A DNA stretch of 64,000 nt, taken from contig NC_065550.1 of NCBI RefSeq assembly GCF_022605725.1, positions 4,774,001-4,838,000 on the forward strand. Reading direction: 5' to 3'. The notes under the pieces are model-generated. The model saw only the letters and a program-made list of their open reading frames with translations. It searched no databases and was not told the DNA's origin. This DNA is from Anthonomus grandis grandis (lineage: Eukaryota > Arthropoda > Insecta > Coleoptera > Curculionidae). The stretch's first letter is position 1; every line of letters begins with the position of its first letter. This document shows positions 35,902 to 48,299 of the stretch, in pieces. A program made the position numbers and the translations under genes.

Positions 35902-36190
35902 ACAGGGTGTCAGTTTGAAAACTTCCCGCCACCTATTATCTCGAGGTATCTTAGAGGGTATCTCTTAGGTTTCTATAAAATCGCTCAATTTTAAATCGTC
36001 AATTTTATTATCGAGGGGGAACAATTTTTATGTAGAAATCACTTTGCCTCTTTCAAGCCCCTACCCCCAGAACCCCCCCTCTCGAAAATTTTAAATGGCA
36101 ACAGGGGTTGAGTGATTGAAAGAACTGAAACCTCATTTGAAAGAACTTTTTATTCTCTACATTTTGGCACCTTATTTTTTCAATTTGAGT
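35902..36190 (+). mobile_element. Single terminus of a mariner-type element
   Basis: AACAGGGTGTCAGTTTGAAAAC at 35902 and the following CCCCTACCCCC/AAATTTTAAATGGCA stretch resemble the long arm of the DD41D mariner at 7496. The rest of the element is missing, probably lost to the next insertion. Confidence 0.5.
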
Positions 36191-36371
36191 GCTGCGTTGC
36201 CAAGTTAGGGTTTTTTTTAAATATTGTAAATTGCTTATTATTAGACATTATTCCTGTAAGTGTTTTCATTACTTTAAAGCTATAAATAAGAAGAAAAAAT
36301 AAGAGTTATAAATATTAAATCTATTTTTGTAGGATAAGTAATATCTGCATCTATATACATCTGCATCTATG

Positions 36372-38083
36372 TATATGCATCCCAAAAGTTATGTCTAAAT
36401 TCATTTAAAATTCAGGGTTGTGATCGAAAAAAAAACGCTCGGGCCCGTCCATTTTTATTTTAAGTTGCGCATTTTTGTACGTGAAGTTTGTATATACAGG
36501 GTTGCTAAAAAATAAATTACGACCATCAACTTCATTTTTTCAAATGAAAGCAGCTTTTTTTTATTTCATTTTTGAATTTTGCGTGAAATTCTACGTATGT
36601 TTCATGCATCATGTCCTATACCTAAAGTCAACAGTCGAAAAAAAGACGACCAAACATTATTATTGAAGTTCACCTTATCTCTGAGAATTTTTATACAGAG
36701 CAAAATTCCATTAATTCGTGTATTTTTATTGTTGGCTGGTGACGTGTATTTTCATAGAAACTGTATGACAGTTGTACGCCAAACATATATTGTCAAGTGT
36801 GAGGTGTACGAGCAAAGTTGCGGTTTTCACAATGGTAAAGTGAACAGAACGAGAAAAAATAGAAATTCTGTGCACGGTTGGGTTTGGTGATAGAACACGA
36901 ACTCAAAGAGAAGCAGCTCAATTATTCAATGAAATCCATCCTGATCGTCCTCCGATATGTCAAAAGGTGGTGAGTAGAATAGAGGCTAAATTTAGAGAAT
37001 TCGGTCATGTTAGAGATCTGCCGAAATCTGGGCGTCCTGCTCGAGATGAAAATGAACAACTTGACGTTTTGCTTTCTTTGAAAGAAAATCCATGCACTCC
37101 TCTGTCGCAGACTGGGGCAAATTTACACATGGCGAAATCTATAGTTCACTGAATAGTTAAAAAGCACAAATATCACCCCTACAAAGTTATTCCTGTGCAA
37201 GAGTTATTTGATGACGATTTCGATAGGCGAAATGAGTTTTGTGAACGCTTACAAAACATGTGCAATCTAAATAATAATTTAGTAACAAATATTATTTTTT
37301 CCAATGAAGCCACGTTCTGTTTGAATGGTAGTGTGAACAGACAAAATTGTCGATATTGGGCAACAGAAAATTCGCATTGGATGATGGAGGTAAACAATAA
37401 GTCCCTTTTTCTTTGAACAGACTTTAATGGGACAAGTGTATCTCGATTTTCTCCAATTTGAATTAGTTCCAGCATTACTAGCTTTATTTCCAAATCCCAA
37501 ACCTTTCCCAATCGGTGGATAGGAAGGAAAGGACTCATCTAATGGCCTGCTAGGTCGCTTGACCTAACACCAATGGACTTTTTTTTGTGGGAGATACCTC
37601 AAGTCAAAGGTATTTGTTATTTGCAAAGGTATTTGCAAATAATCTAGACGACTTGAAAGAGAGAAGTGCGCGCCATAACTCCGGAAATGATTGAAAATGT
37701 GCAACGAGACTTGCAACGAGATATTGTCAAGCCGTGAATGGCAACCATTTTGAACATTTAACTTAATTTTTGTTCTTTTTTTATTTGTTACGTGAATCGT
37801 CTTTTTTTCGATAACTGTTGACTTTAGGTATAGGACATGGTGCATGAAACATACGTAGAATTCCACGCGAAATTCAAAGATGAAATATAAAAAAAGGTGC
37901 TTTCATTTGAAAAAATGAAATTGATGGTCGTAATTTATTTTGGAGCAACCCTGTACCTATATAAAAATTTCACGTACCAAAATACGCAGCTTGAAATAAA
38001 AATCGACAGGTCCGAGCGTTTTTTTTTCGAACACACCCCTGAATTTTAAATGAATTTAGACATAACTTTTGGGATGCACTGTA
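36372..38083 (+). mobile_element. DD41D mariner with doubled inverted ends
   Basis: The outer arms begin TGCATCCCAAAAGTTATGTC (about 36376) and mirror to 38080; they run through a second, inner terminus CAGGGTTGCT at 36497 (mirror AGCAACCCTG, to 37953) and on to about 36660 and from about 37795. The continuous inverted repeat is about 290 bp. A broken transposase lies in the middle. Confidence 0.75.
36832..37766 (+). pseudogene. DD41D mariner transposase, first catalytic Asp changed
   Basis: The frame from ATG 36832 shows R-E-K-I-E-I-L then GFGDRTRTQREAAQLF (first helix-turn-helix), S-R-I-E-A-K-F-R and SGRPARDENEQ (second). From 37196, D-D-D-F-D-R-R-N-E-F-C leads to I-I-F-S-N-E-A-T-F-C-L-N-G, where the catalytic Asp is Asn. 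The second and third Asp regions are recognisable only in shifted frames; the end N-G-N-H-F-E-H with stop 37764-37766 is normal for the family. Stops near 36841, 37150 and 37414 also break it. Confidence 0.8.
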
Positions 38084-38099
38084 TTGGATCAATAGATAG

Positions 38100-38190
38100 A
38101 AGATCAATCTTAAAAGCTACAAGACGCGTGCTTAAGTGTGCTCAGAAATGTATTGAACAAGATGGGGATGTTTTCGCTAATTTATTGTAA
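38100..38190 (+). pseudogene. C-terminal scrap of a Tc1/mariner transposase
   Basis: A short frame gives S-I-L-K-A-T-R-R-V-L-K-C-A-Q-K-C-I-E-Q and ends in a stop, resembling the last helix of Tc1/mariner transposases (A-Q-x-C-I-E-x-x-G/D). It stands alone between two elements. Confidence 0.4.
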
Positions 38191-38205
38191 ATTAAGTAGG
38201 TTTAC

Positions 38206-41200
38206 GTTATAGTAGAGTAAATTTGGTGAGAAAAGTCGCTTAGTTCTTGAGAAAAAAAAAACGGCGTACAACCAAAGGAGACTTGGTGGAATCCATTAAT
38301 AATGTAATTGTGCGTATGAAACCTTTTTTTACATTTTTCGGTGGTCGAGATGTTTTTTATTTCGCAAAAATAAAAAAAAAACGTTTTTTAAGAAAACGTG
38401 TTTTTTTACGTCTCCACCGCCCTATCTCTAAAAGTACTTGTGCTATCAAGCTATATATTTTTTTAATTAAAGTCAAAACAACAGCACCTCAAATAACATT
38501 TCACGTTTACCCAATTTTGTTTTTTTTTTATTTGTTAAATAATAAGAAACTAAAACTTGTTATTTTCAGAAGCATAATTTTGAGCAATCGACAAAAAAGT
38601 TTATTTATGAAAATTGGTGTATACATGCAGCACATGAAATGAAGGCAATAGTTTATAAAAGTTAAAAAAAAAAAATTCAAATATCTTTGATAGTATTCAG
38701 TCAGCGAATTTTTTTTTATAGGCCAGAGTTGTGTTTTTGAGCGCTTCGCTTTAGCGCTGTCGGCGGCGCGGCGGCGGGCTATAAATATTAATTAATCGGA
38801 AGTAATTTCTACTAGACTGAGTTGTTTCATGTTTGTGTTATTATTTACTTTTGCCCGAGACAATCGAGTGCATTATATATAAGAAAACTGTGTATAATAG
38901 TGACAAATCTGTGATACAAAACCCAAGAATACAAGGTTTGCTGTCTTTGATATCAAGTGCAGAAAAAGAGCAAGATAATATTGGAAAAGAAATTCTGGCA
39001 AAAAAAAATCTATCTTAAATGGCCCACTAACAGTAAAATATCATATAAACTGTCGTAAATCTTACATGAGTTTTCAAAATATTGATAATAGTAATAATAG
39101 GGAGTTAGAAAGTGGTGCCGGTCCTTCGAATTATTCCGCTAAGCGTTTTAGGTCCGATGGTTTTGATGTTAGGAAAATGTGCCTTATTTGCAACAGTAGT
39201 GGAACTAAAAAAAGAAAAACTTGGTTGCCGTTCAAACAGGTAATATTATGCACCTATAAGTTATTTTAGTTATTTATAGGATGTTTTAACGGTACTTATT
39301 TATACCTCTTTTTTTTTGTAGTAAAACAAATTAGGTTGCGTTATTTATTTTATACCTAATAGTTCAATCTTTTTAGGCAATGGAAAATCTACCTATGACA
39401 AAATTATTAAAGCTGCTGAAAGTAGAAATGACATTGAAATGATATGAAAATTAAGTGACTATGAAGATTTATTTGCATTCGATGCGAAATATCATAAGCT
39501 ATGTTATAGCCTCTATATAAGTCATAGAAATATAAAATCCGAGAAAAAAAAACAGTTGTCAGTACTACCATAACGAAAATAATTCGTCAATGTCTACCTC
39601 ATCTGAAAGTGTTAGTGATGATAACGAAAATGATCTTTTACTTTCAAAGGAAATGACTGATAATCAAATTTTATTAAGAGCTGCCTCCATATTACGTATT
39701 GCAATGACGGTTTCATGTGAACAGAAAACTAGGTTTCCAACACCTGATGATATCAATGTAAATGCCTTTGAAAATGATGTTCCGCAAATTTTACTCCTGT
39801 TTGTGTCATGGATTATAGATACAAAATTATTTGCTAAGGTAAATAGTTAAATAAATATAAAGTTTTATTTTTAATAAATTCGTATATACCTTATATTGTA
39901 AATGCATTTTTTTAGGTAAACAAATTTTTAAGGAATAATAATATATATTATAATTTAATATGCATAAATTTCCTGCAGGTGTATGTATCAACTTCGAATA
40001 TGCTATAGCAGTGATATCCCAATGCCAAGTATAAATACAAACGCGTCAGGATGGAATTTAACTGAAGATGTATGTACTAAACAATAGTTTTTTCGGATAA
40101 GCCAATTCCAGATTTTGTTCGAAAATCATTAAATATTTATTGTTCTGATAAAAACTGTAACAATAAAAAATGTACTTGCATCAAAGAGGGTTTAAAATGT
40201 TGTATCGAGTGCAAATGCCGTTTTTGTAGTAACGTTCTTGAAAATATCGAGATGGATGCGGATGATAACAACGAATTAGAATATTATTAATGTAGCGTTT
40301 ATTAAACAACCATTATATTTAGCTATATTTATTTATCCAAATAAGAGTTTTATTTCAGCAAAACTTGTTTATACTCATTGTTACTTCAATAATACATGTA
40401 AGTAGGTATGTACCTATGTGTGAGGCAATTAATCCATTTATTTATTTAGCAGTAAATTATTATTTTTAATTTACTTTAAAAATGATAAACCACTTATTTA
40501 TTATAATATATAGATCGGTACCTATGTAAATATATATGGGTATATTATACATATACAAAGCTAACTAAATATTTAAAATGAAACACATCAGTACGTACTT
40601 ATTATTACAAACTTTGCGCCATCATGCGTCAATTACTTCGATACCCAATCGTTGCAGCGGACTCGACATGATAGCCGCGCTAAGTGCCCAAATCCAATTT
40701 TGCCCATAAAATAAAATTCACTGACTCAATACTATCAAAGATATATGAAAAATGTTTTTTTCAAAAACTTTTATTAACTATTGGCTTCATTTCATACGCA
40801 GCATGTATAGACAAATTTTCATAAATAAACTTTTTTGTTGATTGCTCAAAATTATGCTTCTGAAAATAACAAGTTTTAGTTTCCTATTATTTACCAATTA
40901 AAAAAAAAAACAAATTTGAATAAACGTGAGATGTTGTTTAAAGCGCTGTTGTTACAGCTATAATCTAAAAAAAAAATTTACTTGATGGCTCAAGTACTTT
41001 CAGAGATAGAGCGATGGAAACACAAAAAACGTGGATTTCATAAAATCAATTTTTTTGAATTTTTCCGGATAAAAAACATCTCGACCACCGGAAAATGTCG
41101 TAAAACACTATTTCATATGCCGGGTAACATACTTAATGAAACCCAACATGTTTCACCCGGTTGTACTTCCAAAAAAAAAAATGACACCCTAGACCCCAGA

Positions 41201-41222
41201 ATTTACTCCACTATTATGTTAT
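38206..41222 (+). mobile_element. Long-TIR element B, internally deleted relative of element A
   Basis: Inverted arms of about 500 bp: 38206-38740 and 40700-41222, sharing AGTxGAGTAAATT at the outside, GGTGGTCGAGATG and the TCAAAATTATGCTTCTGAAAATAACAAG region. They are clearly more diverged than the arms of element A. The internal gene keeps the Cys/His-containing beginning and the Cys-rich end of the family, but the nuclease blocks between are missing. Confidence 0.7.
38833..40290 (+). pseudogene. Element B gene: zinc-binding N- and C-terminal parts, nuclease core lost
   Basis: The first frame gives E-C-I-I-Y-K-K-T and LLSLISSAEKEQDNIGKEIL; after a shift near 39010, Y-H-I-N-C-R-K-S-Y completes a C-x2-C/H-x-x-C-like unit, and M-C-L-I-C-N-S-S-G-T-K-K starts a second. 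A donor at 39240 and acceptor at 39375-39376 define an intron; the next exon has Y-H-K-L-C-Y-S-L-Y-I-S-H after a stop. The frame 39590-39850 reads A-S-I-L-R-I-A-M. The end (about 40135-40290) has SGWNLTEDV nearby and C-x4-C-x4-C-x-C-type clusters with an acidic tail. This pattern (two N-terminal Cys/His units, GW-segment, Cys-rich end) matches proteins of the element A family. No FEN1-like block was found between 39850 and 40000. Confidence 0.55.
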
Positions 41223-41356
41223 TTTTATATTTCAAAGCCAATATGGTAAAATTATTAATATCGCTATAACTTTGTTATTTTTTAGGTTTAGGCTAATAAT
41301 GTAAATAAGCTTTTTTATTAAGAAAAATATTATCTTTTGATTTATGTAAAAATATA

Positions 41357-41541
41357 CAGGAGATTCCAATTAACAAATGTAATTTTTCACATTTTCTCGA
41401 AATCGCCATGTTCATTTTCTTTTTTGTTTTCACCATTTTAATCAACAGAAAAAATCCTTACTATCCTGCTTATTTAGCAGACCCTGTATCTTAAATATTA
41501 ACAAAGATACCAATAGGGCCGACTTAATCGGAGGCACCCTG
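41357..41541. mobile_element. Short MITE
   Basis: About 185 bp with CAGGAGATTCC and GGCACCCTG ends next to TA on both sides. Non-coding. Between here and exon 7 I see only AT-rich sequence and a GTCACGTGAC palindrome at about 41977. Confidence 0.5.
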
Positions 41542-42118
41542 TATATTAAGTGGTTGACATCTTAAGAAAAGATTCAAATTCATTTAATAGATAAGAAACA
41601 GTTTAAAATTGCTTATATTTACGTTTGTTGTTGTTTATGGGTACGCCATAGGGTGTCTCACAAATGTTTCCCTATTATTTCTTAGGTATTAGAAGAAAAA
41701 CAACGTTTTTAACTTTGCGTAAAATAGCAAAAATTGCTGTATAAAAGCATACGAGTAATAAAAGATTAGAGCATTTAGGTCACATGACTTGCCAAAACCG
41801 CCATAAAAGTTACTTTAAAAACCATAAATTCAGTTAAAAAATAAAACCCAATTTGCAAGCAAAATGTTTATTTTCCAGATAATAAAAATAAATAATGCAG
41901 ATAAAAAATATACAACAAACTGTGTATAAATACACATAATTAAAATAACACAGAAAGATGGCGCGAGTGGGCTTTAGTCACGTGACCTAACGTCAGCTCG
42001 GAGAGTCAACAATCAGGTCTGCAAATAATATGGATGTAAGATTATGACAAATGTTTTATTCAAACTTTGTAATTTTACCCTATTTATTGAAAAGAATATA
42101 TTTTAAAAATTAACTTAC

Positions 42119-42448
42119 CCATCATTTTGTCAGCTTGATCCGATTGGTCATTTGAACTATTATCATCAATTGCATAACTCTCCTTATCCAGTTTACTCGG
42201 TTTCGAGGTTGTACCTCTATCCACCTCCATGTTTTCTTCTTTTTTATCACTATCACGTTCTTTTTCTAGCAACATATTTAGCAAGCAATCTCTATCTGCA
42301 TCTCCCATCTTAAACTGACTCGATTCCTTACTAGACTCGTGTTTGTCTTCTGGTTCTACGCTTAAAATATTTTGACTACTTGGGTGATTAATATTTGCGT
42401 GTTCTTCAAGCATATCTAAAAGGTCCAAGCTCTCATTTAGACCATTTC
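42119..42448 (-). CDS. Host gene exon 7 (330 bp)
   Basis: The acceptor is TTCCACAG and the donor GTAAGT. The product opens with a hydrophobic-acidic helix (ESLDLLDMLEEHA) and continues as a Glu/Asp/Ser/Lys-rich chain with a second helix of the same kind (DRDCLLNMLLEKERDSDKK). Two such LLxML segments in an otherwise disordered protein could be short binding helices; this is inference. The last base joins exon 8 to make a Glu codon. No family is recognised. Confidence 0.8.
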
Positions 42449-42503
42449 CTGTGGAAAAAGAATAGTTAAAAAAAAACTTCTTTAAGAAATAATTAAAATA
42501 TAC

Positions 42504-42586
42504 CTTCAGGATTCCCAGGTGTCATCTTTCGTTTTTTAACAGGCTGGGTGGCGGTATCTGAATTGGAATCAGTTCCTTCCAAGAGC
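42504..42586 (-). CDS. Host gene exon 6 (83 bp)
   Basis: The exon lies between a TTTAAG acceptor and a GTATAT donor and encodes an acidic start followed by a basic PVKKRKMTPGNPE stretch that looks like a nuclear localisation signal. Phase matches exon 5 (two bases plus one) and exon 7 (one plus two). It is separated from exon 5 by a 9.9-kb intron and from exon 7 by only 55 bp. Confidence 0.75.
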
Positions 42587-43205
42587 CTTAAATACGTAAA
42601 TTTTATGTTAAGATTAAAAATGTAAAAATATTGATTTTATATTTATTTATATTTATTTGGAAATACAAACAGGCAATTGCCCAAAAACTGTCTCTATTCG
42701 ATATTATTTTTTGTCACTAGCCACAACAAATGCCAACGAAAGGGCTTAGCTGATTATGTTTGCAAAAACTGAAAACGGAATGGAGAAATGTTTTTCAATA
42801 AGTGTATTATTGTACTTATTTTTTTAATCTAATTGTAATATGTTGATGATTACGTAACTAGTAATAGTAATACGAATAACTTAGTTAAACTTCACTTAAA
42901 TATACAGTATCTTATACAAAATAATTCTCTTAAACAATTTGATATTTTAGGAATATCTGAAACTGGCTTAGTGGTAACATTCAAAATAGTAAATTAATAT
43001 TGATGGTTATTCTGTTGTCAGAAAAGATCTATCAAATCAGAAAGATCTATCAAAAATCATTTTAAGATTGAAATAATGGATGCCGGTGATGATCTCGAAA
43101 ATTTATTTATAATAATAACATGTAACGGGTTTTACTATTTAAATCTTTATAGACTGGTTAGAAGCGTCGCTGACAGTTGCAATGTCACATAGCTCAAATG
43201 TGTTA
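42587..43205. other. Intron stretch, mostly featureless
   Basis: AT-rich; the last part (from about 43080) probably belongs to the endonuclease relic that follows but is too decayed to align by eye. Confidence 0.4.
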
Positions 43206-43374
43206 TGTATGGGAGATGTTATATTAACTTTCTTGATGCAAACGCAACTCCTACAAACTGTTTTAAGTCTATGCCTTCCTTGGTTAAAATGGAGCAATTA
43301 GTCACTAATGCTACACACATTACACAATACTCTCAATCTCTACTCGATATTTTGCAAGTAACAATTTGGTAAAT
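43206..43374 (+). pseudogene. APE-type endonuclease fragment of a Jockey-like element
   Basis: The frame gives I-N-F-L-D-A-N-A-T-P-T-N-C-F, then MEQLVTNATHITQYSQSLLDI. Jockey-clade endonucleases have G-D-F-N followed by a V-T-x-x-T-R-x-x-x-x-S-x-S-L-I-D block; both are recognisable, the GD in a neighbouring frame. A related endonuclease relic lies at 57385. Confidence 0.65.
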
Positions 43375-44587
43375 GAAGTAAGTCCTAATTTTCAAGTAAG
43401 CCCTAATTTTAGTCAAGGCTGCGTACTTACAGAAGGTCTAAAATGTGAAACCAGATAAATTTTACAGTGAACATCTTCAGCCGAATATTAATCAATTTTT
43501 TTATGAATACCATTTTGATGAAAAAATAAAAATTGTTTAACAATATCTTCCAATATAAAATTCTGATGACTAAAATATTGTAGTGTTTTTATTTTTTTTG
43601 TAATAATTTAATATTGTATGAAAATAGTACTGATACACGCGACATCTAGTATAAAGTACGTAAATGACCTTGTAAAAAAATAAGAGCTTCTAGATGGCGT
43701 TAGCTATTCTTCGTTTTAAATTTTTAAGCAATTTATTGGAATCAGATATTGGCATTTTTGATGTTGGCCTGTTGTTGCCATTGTTTTTCCGATAATTTGA
43801 ATGAATGAATGAATGAATATATTACTGACATAATTTAGAATATGTTACATAGGTAATTCTAGAATTAATTACATTTGTCTTAATATCTACACTACATCTA
43901 TTTATAGATATAAATATCTGCATGTGCAGTTATAATCACTATATAGATTTATACATTCTAAAATTAGTAGCTAATTTAACTAAAATCAGTGAATGTTTAA
44001 ATGAGAAGAAAAAACTAGTTTAAATATATTCAGTATAACAAAAACTGCAGTAGGACCAGAAACAAATTTAAATTTTCAACTAAAAAATGTAAACATTATT
44101 GCTTAAAAATATTTTTTTCTATGTATGTTCTTAATATTGACAGGCAGCAAGTTGTAGAACTTAGGGGCTAGGTAGGTAATTAGAGAGGTAATTAAAGAAT
44201 CTTAAATTAATATTAGAATTACTGCTTGGTATAACAAGATGTTTATTGACGTTATTTCTAGTTCTATGGAACTGTTACAGCAGAGGATGGCTTGGCATAA
44301 ATAAGTAGACACACAGAACAAATATACACAGTTCTAATATTTGGAACATCTTCAGAATACAAGAGAGATGTGGAGTACCTTTTGTTCTTCTTTAAGATAA
44401 CTTTAATAATATAGTTCTGTACTACGTTTAGTTGTTTAAGGGAATTGTCGTACAGACCACCAACGCCTTGTAAACCATTAGTAAGATTTTTTTTACTTAA
44501 AATATGCCTTAGAGTGTAAAATCTCGGAATAAGAATAATGGATTGTTAGAATGCACAATCTGCTTATCTTACTAGCTTAATTTCACT
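43375..44587. other. Retrotransposon-like debris and a GAAT microsatellite
   Basis: About five GAAT units at 43798-43818. On the minus strand at about 44140-44560, frames with L-P-V-N-I-K-like ends look like a decayed RT C-terminus, but no catalytic motif supports this. No gene is called. Confidence 0.35.
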
Positions 44588-45630
44588 ATGTCCAATTTCT
44601 TAAAGGCGCCCAAGACAGCCAGAAGAAGAAAATTTAAAAAGCAGTCTTTCTTCTACAACCTGGCAACTGAAGTACATGTCTGTAAGAAGGCTTTTATATC
44701 GCTGCATGGAATTACTGGACAAAGGATTGAAACAATACAGCGCGGTATGCAGATCTCTAGAAATGCTCCTGTGGATAAAAGGGGTAAAAATTTAAACAGG
44801 GAAAACAAGTTCAGCAACGCTGTGAAAACACTTATTTTTAAACACACTAAATCTTTTAAGGGCAGTAAATCTTTTAAGGCCTGCTGAACTTAATGTAAAA
44901 AAAATGCATCAAATTTTCAAAGACCTACATCTTGACGTGAATATAAGCTATGAAAGTTACCGTCATATATTTTGTACCAAATTCAATTTTGCCTTTGGCT
45001 ATCCACGCAGTGATACCTGCAGTACATAGTCCTAGTAATCCTCAGTTGTCATTATTTTCGTTCATTATCCATAGATTGTCAGATTCTGAGGTATTGTCTT
45101 ATTTATATCAAGAAAATGTTGGAAAAAAAGCTACCAATGAAGTAAGCTTGTTTTTCTTTGACTACACAATCAATAAATTACCTACTGAGAGGTTAAACAT
45201 TTAAAGTGGTTTGTGATTCCTGCGCAAGTCAAAACAAGAATTACACGTTTTTAAAATTTTTGCATGATATTGTTCATAGGATGGTATGTCCAAACATGAA
45301 TCTGTAACAGTAATATTTCTTATTCATAAACATTCTTATATGGAGTGCGATAAGGATATGGGGCTATTAAATGGAAAATTTCGAAAAGAAGTTCCAGAAA
45401 ACTGGTTTTATCATATTGAAAATGCTCGAGTGAAAGCTGCACCGTTTAAAGTTGAGAAAGCTGACAGAGTTTTAATTAGAAAGTGGAACGAATGTTTTCC
45501 AGTAATGTATGTTAAAAAATGTCATTTTAAAACAAGACTAATCAAGAAGTAAAAGGTGGACAAAAAACATCCCCGACTATTATTTCACCGAAATTCCTAC
45601 AATAGTTCATGGGAATCATCAGTGATAATA

Positions 45631-48299
45631 GGGGAGACCGGTGTCGATTGTAACAGGTGTCGAAAGTAACACGACCGACAACAGCGCCATCTTTTTGAAT
45701 TTTATGGAAACACGCGTATGGGCCAAAGCAAAATGCGGTTCTGCTGACCCGTAATTAGTTTGAATATATCTTTCGTGCGTGCCGTTCGTTCTGTAGGCAA
45801 ATTTTAATAAACTGCCGAAAAAGTAGATAAACGTGTCGTCACATTTTTGTTTGTGAATCCCAAAGTGTTAAGATTGACAATGTTTTAAGGTAAGGGTAGA
45901 CTTTGATAAAGCTTTTGCTTTATTTTTTAGTGGATAGCGGTTGGCTGTTTTTTCTTAAGTAAACAGAAATGTACACTTTACTTTTGAAGGGTGTGATCAG
46001 GTGTCGATTGTAACACGTACTAGTACGTGTAAGTTTGTTTTTTAACTTTATGCCGATTTTATTTATTTATCTGTTGACTCCTTATATGGCAAAATTATTT
46101 GTTGTCTTATTGTTATAAGCCAATACGACAACAAATAATTATTAAGTGTCTTTTAGAATATTTAACGATTTCTTTAAAAAATATTTGCTTCTTTATAGTT
46201 ATAAAAAATGGCGAAACCGAGACCATGAAAGACCGACAGGGGACTGATACCTAAAGTTATTTATGAAGAAGCAGCAAGAAAGGTTATTGATAATGAGCAG
46301 TCTGAGAAAAGTGGCTAAAAGTTGGAATGTGCCATGTTTCATTAAATCGCTTTGTAAATGCTCTACGTAATAATTTACAGCCCAAGGTGGGGTACAATCC
46401 TTACAACAGGGTATTTACTGTTGAGCAAGAGTCACAGCTAGTCAAATACTGTGAAAAAACTGTCGATTTGTACTTTGGCCTCACTACACGGGATCTTCGT
46501 AAACTAGTCTTTCAGTTTGCATCTGCCAATCGGCTTAACTATCCTAAAAAATGGAATGAAGTAGAACAGGCTAGTGAAGATTGGCTTGTAGCTTTCCTGA
46601 GAAGAAATCCTCATTTAACACTTTGCACACCCCAAGCAACAAGTCTTGCGCGAGCCATGAATTTCAACAAAGAAAATGTCTTCAACTTTTTTGATAAACT
46701 GGCAAGTGTCTTGGAAACTTTCCAATGGAAATTTTTCCATGGAAAGACGCAATTTTGAGCCACAAAATATTTACAATATTGACGAGACTGGTGTGTCCAC
46801 AGTGCAAAAGCCAACCAAGGTCATTGCAAAAAAAGGAACCAAGCAAGTAGGATCAGTAGCAAGTCAGGAGCGTGGAACACTTGTTACGCTGTGTGTGGCT
46901 GTAAACGCTGTTGGTGCATTTCCGCCAATGTTTGTATTTCCCCGGTTGCATTTCAAGGATTATTTTATTAGAGATGGACCTGTTGGATGCGTAGGAAAAG
47001 GAAATAAGTCCGGGTGGATGCAAGATGATTAGTTTCTTGACTTTATTAAACACTTTGTGAAACACGCTAAACCCAGCGAGACTAATAAAGTTTTGGTTTT
47101 ATTAGACACTCTTCACATGTATCCATTTCATTAATAGATTATTGCAGAGCAAATTTCATAACATTGTTGTCTTTTCCACCACACACTTCCCACTATCTCC
47201 AACCACTGGATCGTGGTGTATATGGTCCTTTTAAAAAGTATTTCAACAACTACGCCGATCAATGGATGAAGAACAATCCAGATCTTTACCTTTAGCCACT
47301 ACACCAACAAATATTTTATCAGGATTTTCTTGCACCTGCATTTATCCCTTTAACCGTGGAATTTTTTAAGATTCAGATTTTTTACCATCAATGGTAACTG
47401 ATAGACCACTAGATGAAACCCTACAGCAAACTCAATCTACAGCAAAATCACCTACAGCTAAACCTGCCGAAATAGCTGAAAGTCAATTGGAACAATCAAC
47501 GACAAGAGACACTAATTCTTCACCTCAGCCAGGACCATCAACTGTCAGGGACACCACTTCTTCGCCTCAACTACAACCGGTAGCATTTATTACACCTTTG
47601 CCCAAAGCCGATCTTTCTAAAGCGAAAAAAGGGGGTCGAATGAAAAGAAAAACTGCTAAGAAGAAAGTTTCAGTAAAACGGCAAATTGCCAAAGATGACA
47701 CCACCAAAACAAATAAAAATAAGAGGAAGAAAGTGAATAAAACAGTTAAGAAAAAACCGGTGGAAAATTACTCTTCAGATTCTTCTAATAATGACACTTT
47801 CTGTTTAGTGTGTTCTGGATTATATTCCTTAAGCTCAGAAGAATGGATACAATGTAGAACTTGCAGAGAATGGGCGCATTAAACCCGCACAGATAAAAAC
47901 TCATTTTATGTTTGCGTAAACTGTAATTCTGATGATGAATTATAAGATTAATATTTTTATATTTCCTATTTTACGTAAAAAATAAACTTATTTTAAGGTG
48001 AAGTATTTTACTATAACCCCTTCTTTACTTTTTGCGTCGGTATAGATGGTTGTTACAATTAACACTATGCTTGTTACTATTGACACCAGATAGGTGCCGT
48101 GCCAATTGTAACAGTTGTCATAGCCTCCTAAAAAGTGGTATAGTTTTATTTTAGTATACATTTTATGAGTTTAAATTCCGACAAGTTTTATCGAACGTAG
48201 AACATATCCTTAGCAAAATAAATTTACTTTTTTAGAGCGCAAGATTAACCAACGAAAAATAAAAAAGCATATTTTGTTACAATTGACACCGGTCTCCCC
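45631..48299 (+). mobile_element. Tigger/pogo element 2 with TA duplication
   Basis: Ends GGGGAGACCGGTGTCGATTG (45631) and mirror (48299), TA on both sides (45629-45630, 48300-48301). The terminal GGTGTCGATTGTAACA unit is repeated inside both ends (for example at 45999 and 48082). The 2,669-bp element interrupts a transposase gene of another family. Confidence 0.9.
46208..47945 (+). pseudogene. Tigger transposase 2 with C-terminal Cys/His finger, disrupted
   Basis: ATG 46208 is followed by an early stop; the DNA-binding half is readable in 46327-46758 (LVKYCEKTVDLYFGLTTRDL, E-D-W-L-V-A-F-L-R-R). The catalytic part has Y-N-I-D-E-T-G-V-S (first Asp), V-L-L-D-T-L-H-M-Y (second, with the usual NHxSH lost) and LQPLDRGVYGPFKKY (third). 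After shifts, 47391-47882 encodes a Ser/Thr/Pro-rich and then Lys-rich linker and ends F-C-L-V-C-S-G-L-Y, W-I-Q-C-R-T-C-R-E-W-A-H and C-V-N-C-N-S-D-D-E-L, a PHD-like zinc-binding pattern. At least five disruptions. The same C-terminal finger occurs in the element at 58434. Confidence 0.85.
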
